Assembly: GCA_035540375.1 (NCBI GenBank)
Contig: DATLGO010000050.1
Location: 20,903 to 84,902, forward strand
Source: Candidatus Thermoplasmatota archaeon
GTDB taxonomy: Archaea; Thermoplasmatota; SW-10-69-26; JACQPN01; JAJPHT01
Length of the DNA: 64,000 nt
Reading direction: 5' to 3'
This document shows positions 1 through 7,166 of this stretch, piece after piece (position 1 is the stretch's first letter; each line of letters opens with the position of its first letter). A program made the translations under genes and the position numbers. Under the pieces are notes generated by a model. The model was given only the letters and a program-made list of their open reading frames with translations. It was not told where the DNA came from and ran no database searches.

Positions 1-157
1 GCGTCCCGTCCATGTCGAAGAGGACGAGCTCGAATCGCCCGCGGCGGTCGGGATGGATCTCGTCGCGCGGGGGCCGGCGGTGCGTGGACACCATCTGGAG
101 CCAGCCGTTCGCGAGGTCGATCGCTTCGCGACGGGAACGGTGCGTCGGCGTCGGCAT
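1..157 (-). CDS. HAD-superfamily hydrolase, N-terminal fragment
   Basis: Only the first 52 codons are inside the window; the gene runs off the left edge. Reading begins at an ATG at 157. After a 42-residue basic lead the protein reads FELVLFDMDGT, which is HAD motif I: the first Asp is the nucleophile and the second the general acid of haloacid dehalogenase-type phosphatases. The substrate cannot be told from this piece. The element ACTTAAC near 188 could serve as its TATA box about 30 nt upstream. Family call is firm for the fold, open for function. Confidence 0.75.
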   Translation of the reverse strand, partial: MPTPTHRSRREAIDLANGWLQMVSTHRRPPRDEIHPDRRGRFELVLFDMDGT

Positions 158-250
158 GGGATTGTGGCGCATCGGGCGGCAAGCGACTTAACGTTTCGCG
201 GGACGAAAGTGTCTTGCATCCGAAGGCCGAACACGGGGACGGGGTCGCGC

Positions 251-418
251 GTGGTGGACACATCCGTATGGGAGATCCGTTGCAGCGATTGCGCGTGGCG
301 CGCGCCGCTCTTGAGCGAGCAGCAGGAGCGGGCCACGACACGCTGTCCGAAATGCGGCTCGACGTACCTTTACGAGCTGCCGATGTCGGACGAGCCCCTT
401 CCCGGCCGCTTCCACTGA
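251..418 (+). CDS. small zinc-ribbon protein (55 aa)
   Basis: The protein starts at GTG 251 (or GTG 254) and carries two CxxC pairs, CSDC at about residues 11-14 and CPKC at 32-35, spaced as in a rubredoxin-like zinc ribbon. It is otherwise short and without a recognisable partner domain. Upstream sequence in the same frame has no good start and looks non-coding, so I trimmed the reading frame to the GTG. The last 49 bases overlap the 3' end of the convergent YkgJ gene. Likely a zinc-binding protein of unknown role. Confidence 0.55.
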   Translation: MVDTSVWEIRCSDCAWRAPLLSEQQERATTRCPKCGSTYLYELPMSDEPLPGRFH

Positions 419-1062
419 GCGGCGTACGCCTCCTTCTCCCCGGCGAATCGGGTCAGGTCCTCCTCGAACGCCTGCGCGAGCGCGAGGGCCGCGTCGCCCG
501 CCTCGCGCTCCACCTCGGCGATGCGGTCCGTCGCGATCGGGCAGCGCCCCTCGTGCCCCCGGTCGACGAGGAGCCTGAGGGGTCGCCCGAGGACCTGTCC
601 GCGCGTGCCGGCGGGTGACGGTCGCTCCCGAGGGTCGAAGGCGCCGTCGTCTCCGGCCATTTCGTAATAGAAGGGGAAGAGGCGGCACATGAGGGGTTTC
701 GACGCGTGGACGCCGCAGCCGCCCGCGGCGTCGAGGAAGACGCACGCCCCGTCCTCGCGCTTGAGGAGCTGCGGAACGCGACCGTCCGCGAGGGCGACCC
801 GCGTGAAGAGAAGATTTCCCTCGCCGAAGGCCTCGCGCTCCCACGCGGGAAGCGGCGCGAGGCGCGCGAACGACGCGCGCGCTCGGCCGGTCGCGCGCTC
901 GAGCCGCTCGACGTCGCGCGGCGTCACGAAGACCGTCCACGGCATCCTGCAGCACGCGCCCCCGCAAGGGCCGCACTCGCGGAAGTCGACGCGGCGGCCG
1001 AGGGCCGCGAGCGTGGCGTCGTCCGGGAGGGTCACGAACGTTCCGAGGCGGCGAGGCGTCAA
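370..1062 (-). CDS. YkgJ-family cysteine-cluster protein
   Basis: A 230-residue protein with the YkgJ/UPF0153 cysteine pattern: ECGPCGGACC near residues 29-38 and, later, CGVHASKPLMCRLFPF. These cysteines are believed to bind zinc or an iron-sulfur cluster; the biochemical role is unknown. The start is a TTG at 1062, since no ATG or GTG lies in frame before the first cysteines; this makes the exact N-terminus uncertain. It follows the SRPBCC gene by 16 bases on the same strand, so the two are probably co-transcribed. Confidence 0.8.
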   Translation of the reverse strand: MTPRRLGTFVTLPDDATLAALGRRVDFRECGPCGGACCRMPWTVFVTPRDVERLERATGRARASFARLAPLPAWEREAFGEGNLLFTRVALADGRVPQLLKREDGACVFLDAAGGCGVHASKPLMCRLFPFYYEMAGDDGAFDPRERPSPAGTRGQVLGRPLRLLVDRGHEGRCPIATDRIAEVEREAGDAALALAQAFEEDLTRFAGEKEAYAAQWKRPGRGSSDIGSS

Positions 1063-1078
1063 GAAGGTGCCGGAGGCG

Positions 1079-1492
1079 TCACTTGACGGGCCGCCCCTCG
1101 AGGTGCGCCTTCAGGCTCTTCAGGAAGGCCTCCCAACCCCAGGCGAAGCGATCCATCCATTCCTCCTTACCCTCGAAGCCCTCGTGGCGCAACGCGACAC
1201 GCGTGCCGTTGCGCTCCGTCGAGATCGACCACGTGACCCGGCCCCACCAGGGCGGATTGTAGTCGGTCACGATCTGCGTGGGCGTGATCTCGCGGTAGGT
1301 GGCCGTCACGGAGCCCTCGGGCCCGTTGAAGGCGAGCTGGCCGCCCACGCGGAAATCGACCCGCGCGTCGTCAAAGTACCAGATCCGCAGGCGCTCCTCG
1401 TTGCGGAAGGCGTCGTAGACCTCGTCGGGGGGAGCCCGGATGAGGATCGACCGCGCCACCGCTGAACCTGTCGTCCCCGTGCTCCTTCTCAT
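1079..1492 (-). CDS. SRPBCC / AHSA1-type ligand-binding protein
   Basis: A 137-residue protein of the Bet v1-like START/AHSA1 fold (activator of Hsp90 ATPase homologue 1 C-terminal-like). The typical elements are visible: IRAPPDEVYDAFRNEERL at the first strand and helix, a central segment VGGQLAFNGPEGSVTATYREI, and the ending WGWEAFLKSLKAHLEG. Such proteins bind hydrophobic ligands; the ligand is unknown. First gene of a probable two-gene unit with the YkgJ protein downstream. Confidence 0.8.
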   Translation of the reverse strand: MRRSTGTTGSAVARSILIRAPPDEVYDAFRNEERLRIWYFDDARVDFRVGGQLAFNGPEGSVTATYREITPTQIVTDYNPPWWGRVTWSISTERNGTRVALRHEGFEGKEEWMDRFAWGWEAFLKSLKAHLEGRPVK

Positions 1493-1537
1493 GCTGACCC
1501 GGGGCGGCTTCGGCCCGGGCGGGGATAATGGTTTCTC

Positions 1538-1735
1538 CTAAGATCGGCGCTTCGAGCCCGCGAGCTTGACGGGAAGCACGAACTTCTCGTCCTGCAGCAT
1601 GGTCGAGATGATGGCGCGCTTGAACTGGCCGTTGATCTGGTAGAAATCGCACGTGAGCTTGCCCGGAGGAAGGATCCGATGCTGCGTGCATCGTCCCATC
1701 CAGTGCAGGCAGTTTCCGCAATCGGCCTGGAGCAT
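1538..1735 (-). CDS. small four-cysteine protein, unknown (65 aa)
   Basis: Not recognised. The 65-residue product has a compact cysteine cluster, CGNC at residues 6-9, a third cysteine at 16 followed by QHR, and a fourth at 29 in KLTCDFYQ, which suggests a single metal site. The C-terminus is basic (GSKRRS). It has natural amino acid composition, unlike the overlapping frames. It ends 45 bases from the start of the SRPBCC gene on the same strand. Confidence 0.5.
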   Translation of the reverse strand: MLQADCGNCLHWMGRCTQHRILPPGKLTCDFYQINGQFKRAIISTMLQDEKFVLPVKLAGSKRRS

Positions 1736-1873
1736 CCGTACCCGGGAGCGAGAGGCCGCCCCGGCTTATCAAGCACGCGATGCGGTGCCGCCCTTCGCTC
1801 AGGCTGTTATCCTTGACGGCCGGGACGGGGTAGGCGCAAGCGATTTTCACGCCCGCGTCCCACGCACCTCCGC

Positions 1874-2197
1874 ATGGCGGAGCGACGCAAGTCAAAGCGC
1901 CCGATGACCCTCAGCGAGGCCGGCCGGAAGGGCGGGCAGGCCGTGAAGCGCAAGTATGGCGCCGGCTTCTACCAGAAGATCGGCAAGAAGGGCGGCGAGA
2001 AGGGCGGACAGGTCCGCAAGCGCGAGCTGGGTCCCGAAGGGTACCGCAAGCTCGGCCACAAGGGCGGCGCCGCCGTGGTCGACAAGTACGGTCCCGAGCA
2101 CATGTCCAAGATCGGACGCAAGGGCGGCCACAAGGGCGGCGAGGCCCGCGTGGCGCAGTCGCGCGCGGCGGAGCGGACGACGCGTCGCCGACGCTGA
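1874..2197 (+). CDS. KGG-repeat stress protein (LEA group 1-like)
   Basis: A 107-residue, highly hydrophilic protein built of about five repeats around the motif KGG (RKGGQA, KKGGEKGGQ, HKGGAA, RKGGHKGGEA) separated by GxxxYxKIG-like linkers. This is the KGG pattern of plant Em/LEA group 1 proteins and bacterial GsiB/con-10-type general stress proteins, which are intrinsically disordered and linked to desiccation or general stress. The C-terminus is a run of arginines. A TTATCCTTGAC element at about 1807-1817 is the likely promoter core. The ATG at 1874 is the only sensible start. Confidence 0.85.
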   Translation: MAERRKSKRPMTLSEAGRKGGQAVKRKYGAGFYQKIGKKGGEKGGQVRKRELGPEGYRKLGHKGGAAVVDKYGPEHMSKIGRKGGHKGGEARVAQSRAAERTTRRRR

Positions 2198-2237
2198 CGA
2201 CCGGAAGCCTTTGGGCGGGGTCGCGCATGCGGGATCG

Positions 2238-2603
2238 ATGGCTCCGTGCCCCGCGTGCCTCACGCCCCACCCGCAGCATTTCGTCGTCAAGGCCCGCACG
2301 GACAAGCCGTGGCGCGGCAAGAGCTTCGACGCCGACGCGGCGGTGGGAGAGGCGGGCATCGCCATGATGCGCGCCCTCGACCTCGACCCCGCGAATCGCG
2401 CCGCCTTCCTCGATTTCGCCACCCACGTGCACGTCCGGGCCGTCCCCGGGGAGGCCGCCCCCGCGCGCCTCGGGACCGACCGATGGGACATCCACGTGGG
2501 CGTCTCCGGCACGATCCCGGCCGCCCTCGTCCCGAAGCTCCGGGAGGCGGCCCTCGCGGCCGTCCGGGGGAGCCGGGGCTTCGTCTCGGCCGAGCCCGCT
2601 TGA
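2238..2603 (+). CDS. hypothetical protein with N-terminal CxxC
   Basis: Not recognised. A 121-residue protein starting MAPCPACLTPHPQHF, then a mixed alpha/beta body with ALDLDPANRAAFLDFATHVHV and ending VRGSRGFVSAEPA. The CPAC near the N-terminus could be a half metal site. The open frame extends upstream, but the upstream part is an alternate frame of the KGG gene, so the ATG at 2238 was chosen. Confidence 0.5.
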   Translation: MAPCPACLTPHPQHFVVKARTDKPWRGKSFDADAAVGEAGIAMMRALDLDPANRAAFLDFATHVHVRAVPGEAAPARLGTDRWDIHVGVSGTIPAALVPKLREAALAAVRGSRGFVSAEPA

Positions 2604-2631
2604 GGTTCCCAAGTCCCCTTTTCCCCTCGTC

Positions 2632-2646
2632 ACCTGGTCGCCAGGT
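2632..2646. promoter_or_regulatory. 15-nt inverted repeat upstream of secreted-protein operon
   Basis: ACCTGG-TCG-CCAGGT, a perfect 6-bp inverted repeat about 58 nt before the ATG at 2704. It could be an operator for the three-gene secreted operon or the terminator stem of the preceding gene. No clear T-run follows. Confidence 0.3.
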
Positions 2647-2703
2647 CACCAGGGCGCCTTTGGGAGGGTCCTTGTCGGGGACGATCCGAACCCGTGCGAT
2701 CCC

Positions 2704-3234
2704 ATGGTGGCCGGACGTACCCCTCTCATCGCAGCGGCCGTGGTGGCCTTCCTCGCCGCGACGGGCCTCCTCACCGCGCTCATCCAGCCGTCCGACGGCG
2801 AAGTCGAGGTCACGCTCGATGCGAACCTCGGCTCCTCCTCGGGCCACGCGCTCTTCTCGGGCCTCGGACCCGTCTCGATCCAGGTCTCGCGCTCCTCCGT
2901 GGGCTTCGGCTCCGTGAACCCGGGCGAGCGCTCGGCGGTGGTCGAGGTGCAGGTCTCGAACGTGGGCGTGCTCCCCGTCGAGATCCGCGTCGAGGTCGGC
3001 GACCTCGTCTCCTCCGCCACCGGCGCCTCGATCCCGGCCGAGCGCGTCAAGGTCTCGACGAGGGCCCCGGCCGCCGACGGATCGGCGCCCGCGCTCGGCT
3101 CGCTCGCGATCCAACCCGGCGCGTCGACGACGCTCCGCCTCTGGCTCGACACGCCTCGCGGCACGGCGCAGTACATCCCCGCCGGCGACTATTCGGGCCC
3201 CATCACGATCGTCGCGAAGGGGGTGGACGCGTGA
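2704..3234 (+). CDS. secreted beta-domain protein A of a three-gene operon
   Basis: 176 residues. An N-terminal hydrophobic segment (about residues 7-26) acts as signal or anchor, followed by one Ig-like beta domain: FGSVNPGERSAVVEVQVSNVG, then a C-terminal strand pair QYIPAGDYSGPITI. The same C-terminal motif recurs in protein B, so A and B share a domain reminiscent of extracellular pilus- or spore-coat-U-like beta sandwiches. Its stop overlaps the GTG start of the next gene. Function unknown; a surface structure or exported complex is likely from the context. Confidence 0.7.
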   Translation: MVAGRTPLIAAAVVAFLAATGLLTALIQPSDGEVEVTLDANLGSSSGHALFSGLGPVSIQVSRSSVGFGSVNPGERSAVVEVQVSNVGVLPVEIRVEVGDLVSSATGASIPAERVKVSTRAPAADGSAPALGSLAIQPGASTTLRLWLDTPRGTAQYIPAGDYSGPITIVAKGVDA

Positions 3235-4088
3235 GCCGTCTCCCCCTGATCCTCTGCGTTCTCCTCGGCCTCGCCGTCGTTCCGCACATCGCGGGCGCGG
3301 AGAACATCGACGCGCGCGCAGGCGTCCAGAACGTCGCGCCCCGCCTCCTCGAGGTCGGATTGGGCGATCTCGACGACGATGACGACGACGAGGGCGACCA
3401 GGTCGACCCCTCGCCGGGCGAGGCCCGCAAGATCGAGGTCTGGGCGCGGGCCCAGGACGACAACGGCTGGAAGGACTTCGCGTCCGCGAGCTTCGTCGTC
3501 AAGGCCCCGAGCGGCGCGACCGTCGCCTCGGAGGTCGAGAAGGACGGCAAGGACAAGTCCGGTCGGACGCTCCGGTTCGAGACGGAGGTGGAGCTGCCGG
3601 AGAAGCCCGAGGCGGGTCTCTACAACTACGACGTGGAAGTCGTGGACGTGCACGGCGCGAAGAGCAAAAAGTCGGGCTCGTTCCTCGTGACCGAGATCGT
3701 CGCCTACGCGATCGACGGCAAGAGCGTGGTCTTCGCGAGCGGTCCGCTCGCGCCCGGCTCGTCGACGCGCGGCAACCCAGCCTCGCTCGCGATCCGCAAC
3801 ACGGGCAACGTCCCGCTCCACCTCCAGATCTCGGGCACGGATCTCACCGCCGTCGGCTTCGACGCGAAGATCGCATCGGAGCGCATCCGCTACGCGCCGA
3901 TCGCGAGCCTCTCGGGCGAGCGCGGCCTTCCCAAGGGCCCGTTCGTGGACACGTCCTTCCTCATCCCGGTCGGCGGGGCCGCGAAGCCAATCTATTTCGC
4001 GATCGACGTTCCGACGGGCGACGAACAGTACATCCCGGCCGCCGATTACACCGGCAGCATCACGCTCGGGGTGGTGGTCGCCCGATGA
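3231..4088 (+). CDS. secreted beta-domain protein B with acidic DDDDDD stretch
   Basis: 285 residues starting at a GTG that overlaps the previous stop (GTGA). Signal peptide SRLPLILCVLLGLAVVPHIAGA with probable cleavage after residue 22. An acidic run of six Asp (about residues 48-53) follows, then a polycystin/CARDB-like domain (RKIEVWARAQDDNGW), then a second domain ending QYIPAADYTGSITL, which matches the end of protein A. The open frame extends much further upstream, but that part is a shadow of protein A. Probably secreted and assembled with A and C. Confidence 0.7.
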   Translation: MSRLPLILCVLLGLAVVPHIAGAENIDARAGVQNVAPRLLEVGLGDLDDDDDDEGDQVDPSPGEARKIEVWARAQDDNGWKDFASASFVVKAPSGATVASEVEKDGKDKSGRTLRFETEVELPEKPEAGLYNYDVEVVDVHGAKSKKSGSFLVTEIVAYAIDGKSVVFASGPLAPGSSTRGNPASLAIRNTGNVPLHLQISGTDLTAVGFDAKIASERIRYAPIASLSGERGLPKGPFVDTSFLIPVGGAAKPIYFAIDVPTGDEQYIPAADYTGSITLGVVVAR

Positions 4089-5347
4089 AGGCCCTCATCG
4101 CCGCGCTTCTCGCGGCCCTCGTTGCGGCGCCCCTCGTGGCCCCGTTCGCGTCCGCCCAGGACACGGCCGGCGGCGGCGGTTTCGCGATCTCGCCCGCCGA
4201 GCTGCGCGTCCCGAACGCGCTCTTGCGCGGCGGATACTACGAGGCGACGATGCGCCTCCAGAACTCGCACGATCACGCGGTGACGATCACGCCGTCCGGC
4301 GCGGGCGCGATCGCGTCGTGGATCCGGACCGACCCCGCGGAGCCCTTCTCGATGGCGCCCGCCACGTCGCGCACGCTCCGCGTCATGGTAACGGTCCCCG
4401 AGGACGCCGCGAACGGCCCCTACGAGGGCGCCGTCCGCATCGACATCTCGGGGCACGGCGCGCCGACGGAGACGGGCAGCGTCGCGAGCGTCAACATGGC
4501 CTTCGCGCCCGCGGTCAAGCTCTCGGTGTCCGGCGACCAGGTCCGCCGCCTCGCGTTCGAGCGCGCCCGCGTTCTCGACGCGGAGGCCGGCCAGCCCGTG
4601 ACCTTCGTGTTCGACGTCGTCAACACCGGCAACGTCCGGGCCGCGCCCTCGTTCGCCGTCGCGATCGAGGACGCCGAGGGACGCAAGGTCCACGAGGAGA
4701 CCCTCAAGGGCCTCGAGATCGCGCCCGGCGTCCGATCGGCCATCGCGCTCAAGACCTCGCGCGGCCTCGCCGTCGGCGCCCACGAGGCGACCGCGGCCCT
4801 CGTCGCGGACGGCGAGCCCCGCCCCCGCGAAGGGCTGGCCTTCGAGATCCACCCCGCCGGGACCCTCTCCCGATCGGAAGGCAAATCGGGACAGCTGGCG
4901 GGGCTCTCCGCCGACGCGCGGCCGCGGGCGGGCTCGCTCGTCAAGGTCACGGGCGTGTTCGCGAGCGATTCGACGCGCGCGATCGACGCCGCGCGCCTCG
5001 TGGGTGAGGTCAGCCGCGACGGCGCGCGCGTGGCGCTCCTCGCGGGCGACGGGCTCGCCGTGCTTCCGGGCACGTCGCGCCCGCTCGACGCCTACTGGAC
5101 GCCGACCGAACCCGGCGTGTACCGCGTCAAGGTGTGGGCGACCTACGACGGCCTCGAAACCGAAGCGCGGGAGATCGATCTCATCGTCGAGCCTCCCGCG
5201 GGCGGCAAGGTCCCCCCGACGGGCGCGGGCACGACGGACGCCTCGGGCGCTTCCGCGCAGAAGCCGAAGGGCATCCCCGGCCCGGGCGCGCTCGCGATCC
5301 TCGGCCTCGCGGGCGCCGCGGCGTGGGCGATCCGGCGACGGGCGTGA
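4085..5347 (+). CDS. secreted protein C with C-terminal PGPGA membrane anchor
   Basis: 420 residues; ATGA overlap with protein B. Signal peptide MKALIAALLAALVAAPLVAPFASA. The first domain (about 30-120: FAISPAELRV, then YYEATMRLQNSHDHAVTITPSG) looks like the Ig-like domain of WxL-interacting/DUF916 or fimbrial-chaperone proteins; two further NEW3/CARDB-like domains follow. The C-terminus is a short Gly/Pro motif IPGPGALAILGLAGAAAWAI plus RRRA, like PGF-CTERM or a plain tail anchor. Inference: the membrane-anchored member of an exported complex with A and B. Confidence 0.7.
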   Translation: MKALIAALLAALVAAPLVAPFASAQDTAGGGGFAISPAELRVPNALLRGGYYEATMRLQNSHDHAVTITPSGAGAIASWIRTDPAEPFSMAPATSRTLRVMVTVPEDAANGPYEGAVRIDISGHGAPTETGSVASVNMAFAPAVKLSVSGDQVRRLAFERARVLDAEAGQPVTFVFDVVNTGNVRAAPSFAVAIEDAEGRKVHEETLKGLEIAPGVRSAIALKTSRGLAVGAHEATAALVADGEPRPREGLAFEIHPAGTLSRSEGKSGQLAGLSADARPRAGSLVKVTGVFASDSTRAIDAARLVGEVSRDGARVALLAGDGLAVLPGTSRPLDAYWTPTEPGVYRVKVWATYDGLETEAREIDLIVEPPAGGKVPPTGAGTTDASGASAQKPKGIPGPGALAILGLAGAAAWAIRRRA

Positions 5348-5926
5348 TCAGGGGCGGGCGGACTCGCGCGCGAGGGCGTCGAGAAAACGCTCGCTCGGAA
5401 AAAGGCCCCGACCGCGCCACCGTCGCGCTTTCAGGTAACGACCCTCGTCGAGGCGCGACACGTGGTAATAGACGACCCGTTGCGAGAGCGCGAGCTGCTC
5501 CGTCAGCGCGCGCACGGAGATGCCGGGCGTATCCGCGATGGCGCGAGCGACGCGCGCCCCCGTGCCGTGGCGGGGGAAGGCGACCTCGTGCCTCGGCGGC
5601 ACGCCGGCCGCCGCGTCGTACACGTATCGGCGGCGCCCGACGTTCACTGAGCGCACGAGCCGCGCCGCGCGGAGCGTTTCCAGGTGGAGGTAGAGGCTCG
5701 CCCATCCCACGCCGGATTCCCGCTGCAATTCGCTCAGGCCCAGTCCCGGCTTGCGGCGCACGCACGCGAGGATCCGGAGCGCGGCCTCGGAGGGCGCCGC
5801 GGGGCGGACCGCTCGAGCGAGGGCGCCCAGGAAGGGCGCGGCGACAAGGGTTCCCGGCAGGATGTCGAGGGGAAGCATGGGACCACGGCCGCGGGGCAGC
5901 GGATGGTCGCCCGGTACCCGGTGCAT
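5348..5926 (-). CDS. two-winged-helix transcription regulator
   Basis: 192 residues. An N-terminal hydrophobic stretch (MLPLDILPGTLVAAPFLGALARAV) may touch the membrane. First winged helix about 45-100 (LSELQRESGVGWASLYLHLETL), second about 115-175 (VRALTEQLALSQRVVYYHVSRL). This is a common archaeal regulator layout. The ATG at 5926 fits a TATA-like ACTTAATTC 22-26 nt upstream; the ATG at 5878 is the alternative. Convergent with the secreted A-B-C operon, whose stop it abuts. Confidence 0.75.
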   Translation of the reverse strand: MHRVPGDHPLPRGRGPMLPLDILPGTLVAAPFLGALARAVRPAAPSEAALRILACVRRKPGLGLSELQRESGVGWASLYLHLETLRAARLVRSVNVGRRRYVYDAAAGVPPRHEVAFPRHGTGARVARAIADTPGISVRALTEQLALSQRVVYYHVSRLDEGRYLKARRWRGRGLFPSERFLDALARESARP

Positions 5927-5942
5927 GCTCTTGACGATTGTG

Positions 5943-5975
5943 GAGAATTAAGTTGCAAGGCGTGCATTCGCCTTG
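5943..5975 (-). promoter_or_regulatory. AT-rich promoter with 7-bp inverted repeat
   Basis: An AT-rich island in GC-rich surroundings. TATA-like AACTTAATTC sits at about 5943-5952. Just upstream (minus sense) is CAAGGCG-6 nt-CGCCTTG at 5956-5975, in the position of an operator beside BRE/TATA. It suits autoregulation of the adjacent winged-helix gene. Confidence 0.5.
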
Positions 5976-6004
5976 TTATTTTACATCATTCCTCCAACGC
6001 GACG

Positions 6005-6695
6005 TCAACTTTTCCCGCCCCGGTTCTCGCGACCGCTTCGTCCGCGAGGCGTTCGGCGAGCCGAGCCGTCGACGTCCTCGACGAGCCGCTCGGGAGGGTT
6101 GTAGGCCACGCGCAGGGGCAGGCCGAGATCCGCGACGAGCGTCGCGACCCCGGGGCCCGGATGGGCGGCGACGTGCAGCGCGATCGCGCGCCGGGCGCGA
6201 CGCAGCGGCTGGGGCGGACGGGGGCCTTTGCGGGGGACCCCGCGTCCTTCACGACCGGGTGGAGCTCCTCGCGCCGCCCCTCGGACAGGGATCACGTGTC
6301 CCTCGCCCTCGAGGACCGCGAGATGATGGTCGAGGGAGCCCCAACCCCCAAGGAGAAGCCGCGCGAGCTCGCTGACGGCGATGCCCGGCGATTCCAGGAT
6401 CAGGGCGAGGAGGGCGCCGCCTGCGGCGTCCCCTCCGCGTTCCGCCCGAAGACGGCGCGGCGTCCACGAGGAACCACGCCACGAGGCTCGCGAGACCGGG
6501 AAAGCCGCGCCGCAGGATCCCCACGCATCCTCGAAAACTTGGCGCGCCACGGAGGCCCTGCGGGCGCGCGCCGCCCTGGAACCCGGGGTGGGCCGGACAG
6601 GAGAAACCAGCGCCCCGGGCTCCACGGAGGGGATCCGTGGATCCAGCCTCGGATGCGCGGTTCACCGCATGAAACCTGGCCAAAGGGACGAACAT
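6005..6695 (-). pseudogene. frameshifted winged-helix regulator remnant
   Basis: One frame (6005-6625) gives a recognisable winged helix, LLALILESPGIAVSELARL with SLDHHLAVLEGEGHV, then a second helix pair ATLVADLGLPLRVAYNPPERLVEDV. The hydrophobic N-terminal helix expected for this type (GFPGLASLVAWFLVDAAP) lies in another frame (6249-6695). Taken together this looks like a relative of the regulator at 5348-5926 broken by a frameshift near 6440-6480. A sequencing error would give the same picture. Confidence 0.45.
6577..6624. repeat. hairpin element with conserved loop, copy 1
   Basis: Left arm 6577-6588 (ends ACCCGGGG) pairs with right arm 6613-6624 (begins CCCCGGGC) over 12 bp with one A/C mismatch. 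The 24-nt loop 6589-6612 begins TGGGCCGGACAGGAGAAACC and ends AGCG. Copy 2 at 8783-8839 has the same loop less one base, on a stem of different sequence. Conserved loop with changed but still paired stem suggests a structured RNA or protein-bound DNA hairpin. Strand is unknown. Confidence 0.6.
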
Positions 6696-6724
6696 CCCCC
6701 GTTTCCCGGCGGGTCAGCGAGGTC

Positions 6725-7117
6725 TCACGGCGGGGGCACACACTCGACCGCAAGCAGGAACGGGGGAATCTCGCCGAGCCTCAGCTCGACGTGGATGCAG
6801 TTCGTCGCGGCCACCGCATCGCCTTCCGCCCCGTCGATCACGGCGGAGACCGCGTAACCGGCATAGACGTGGTTCGTCACATGCAGGTTGGCGGGCGTCT
6901 CCTCGATGAGCGTCCGGGCGCCGCTCGAAGAAACACCGTAGACGCGGTAAGCCTCGGCGCCCACCACGGGATCCCACACGAGCGCGACCGTGCCCGCCTC
7001 ACCGACCGCGAACGAACGGACCCAATCGGGAACGTCGTTCGGATCGGCCGTGGCGTTCAACGGGACGACGAGGGCGATGGTCAGGGCGCACGCGAGCCAG
7101 CTCGAAATTCGAAGCAT
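6725..7117 (-). CDS. small secreted fibronectin III-like protein
   Basis: About 130 residues from the ATG at 7117. Signal peptide LRISSWLACALTIALVVPLNATA, then one beta domain with FnIII features: TVALVWDPVVGAEAYRVYGVSSSGARTLIEE and HVTNHVYAGYAVSAV. Two cysteines near the C-terminus could form a disulfide. Divergently oriented to the receptor-like gene starting near 7167. No function can be assigned. Confidence 0.6.
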   Translation of the reverse strand: MLRISSWLACALTIALVVPLNATADPNDVPDWVRSFAVGEAGTVALVWDPVVGAEAYRVYGVSSSGARTLIEETPANLHVTNHVYAGYAVSAVIDGAEGDAVAATNCIHVELRLGEIPPFLLAVECVPPP

Positions 7118-7166
7118 CGCACCCTCATCGCGCTTACAGCTCATCATGACCGCCGTTGTTTGTCAC

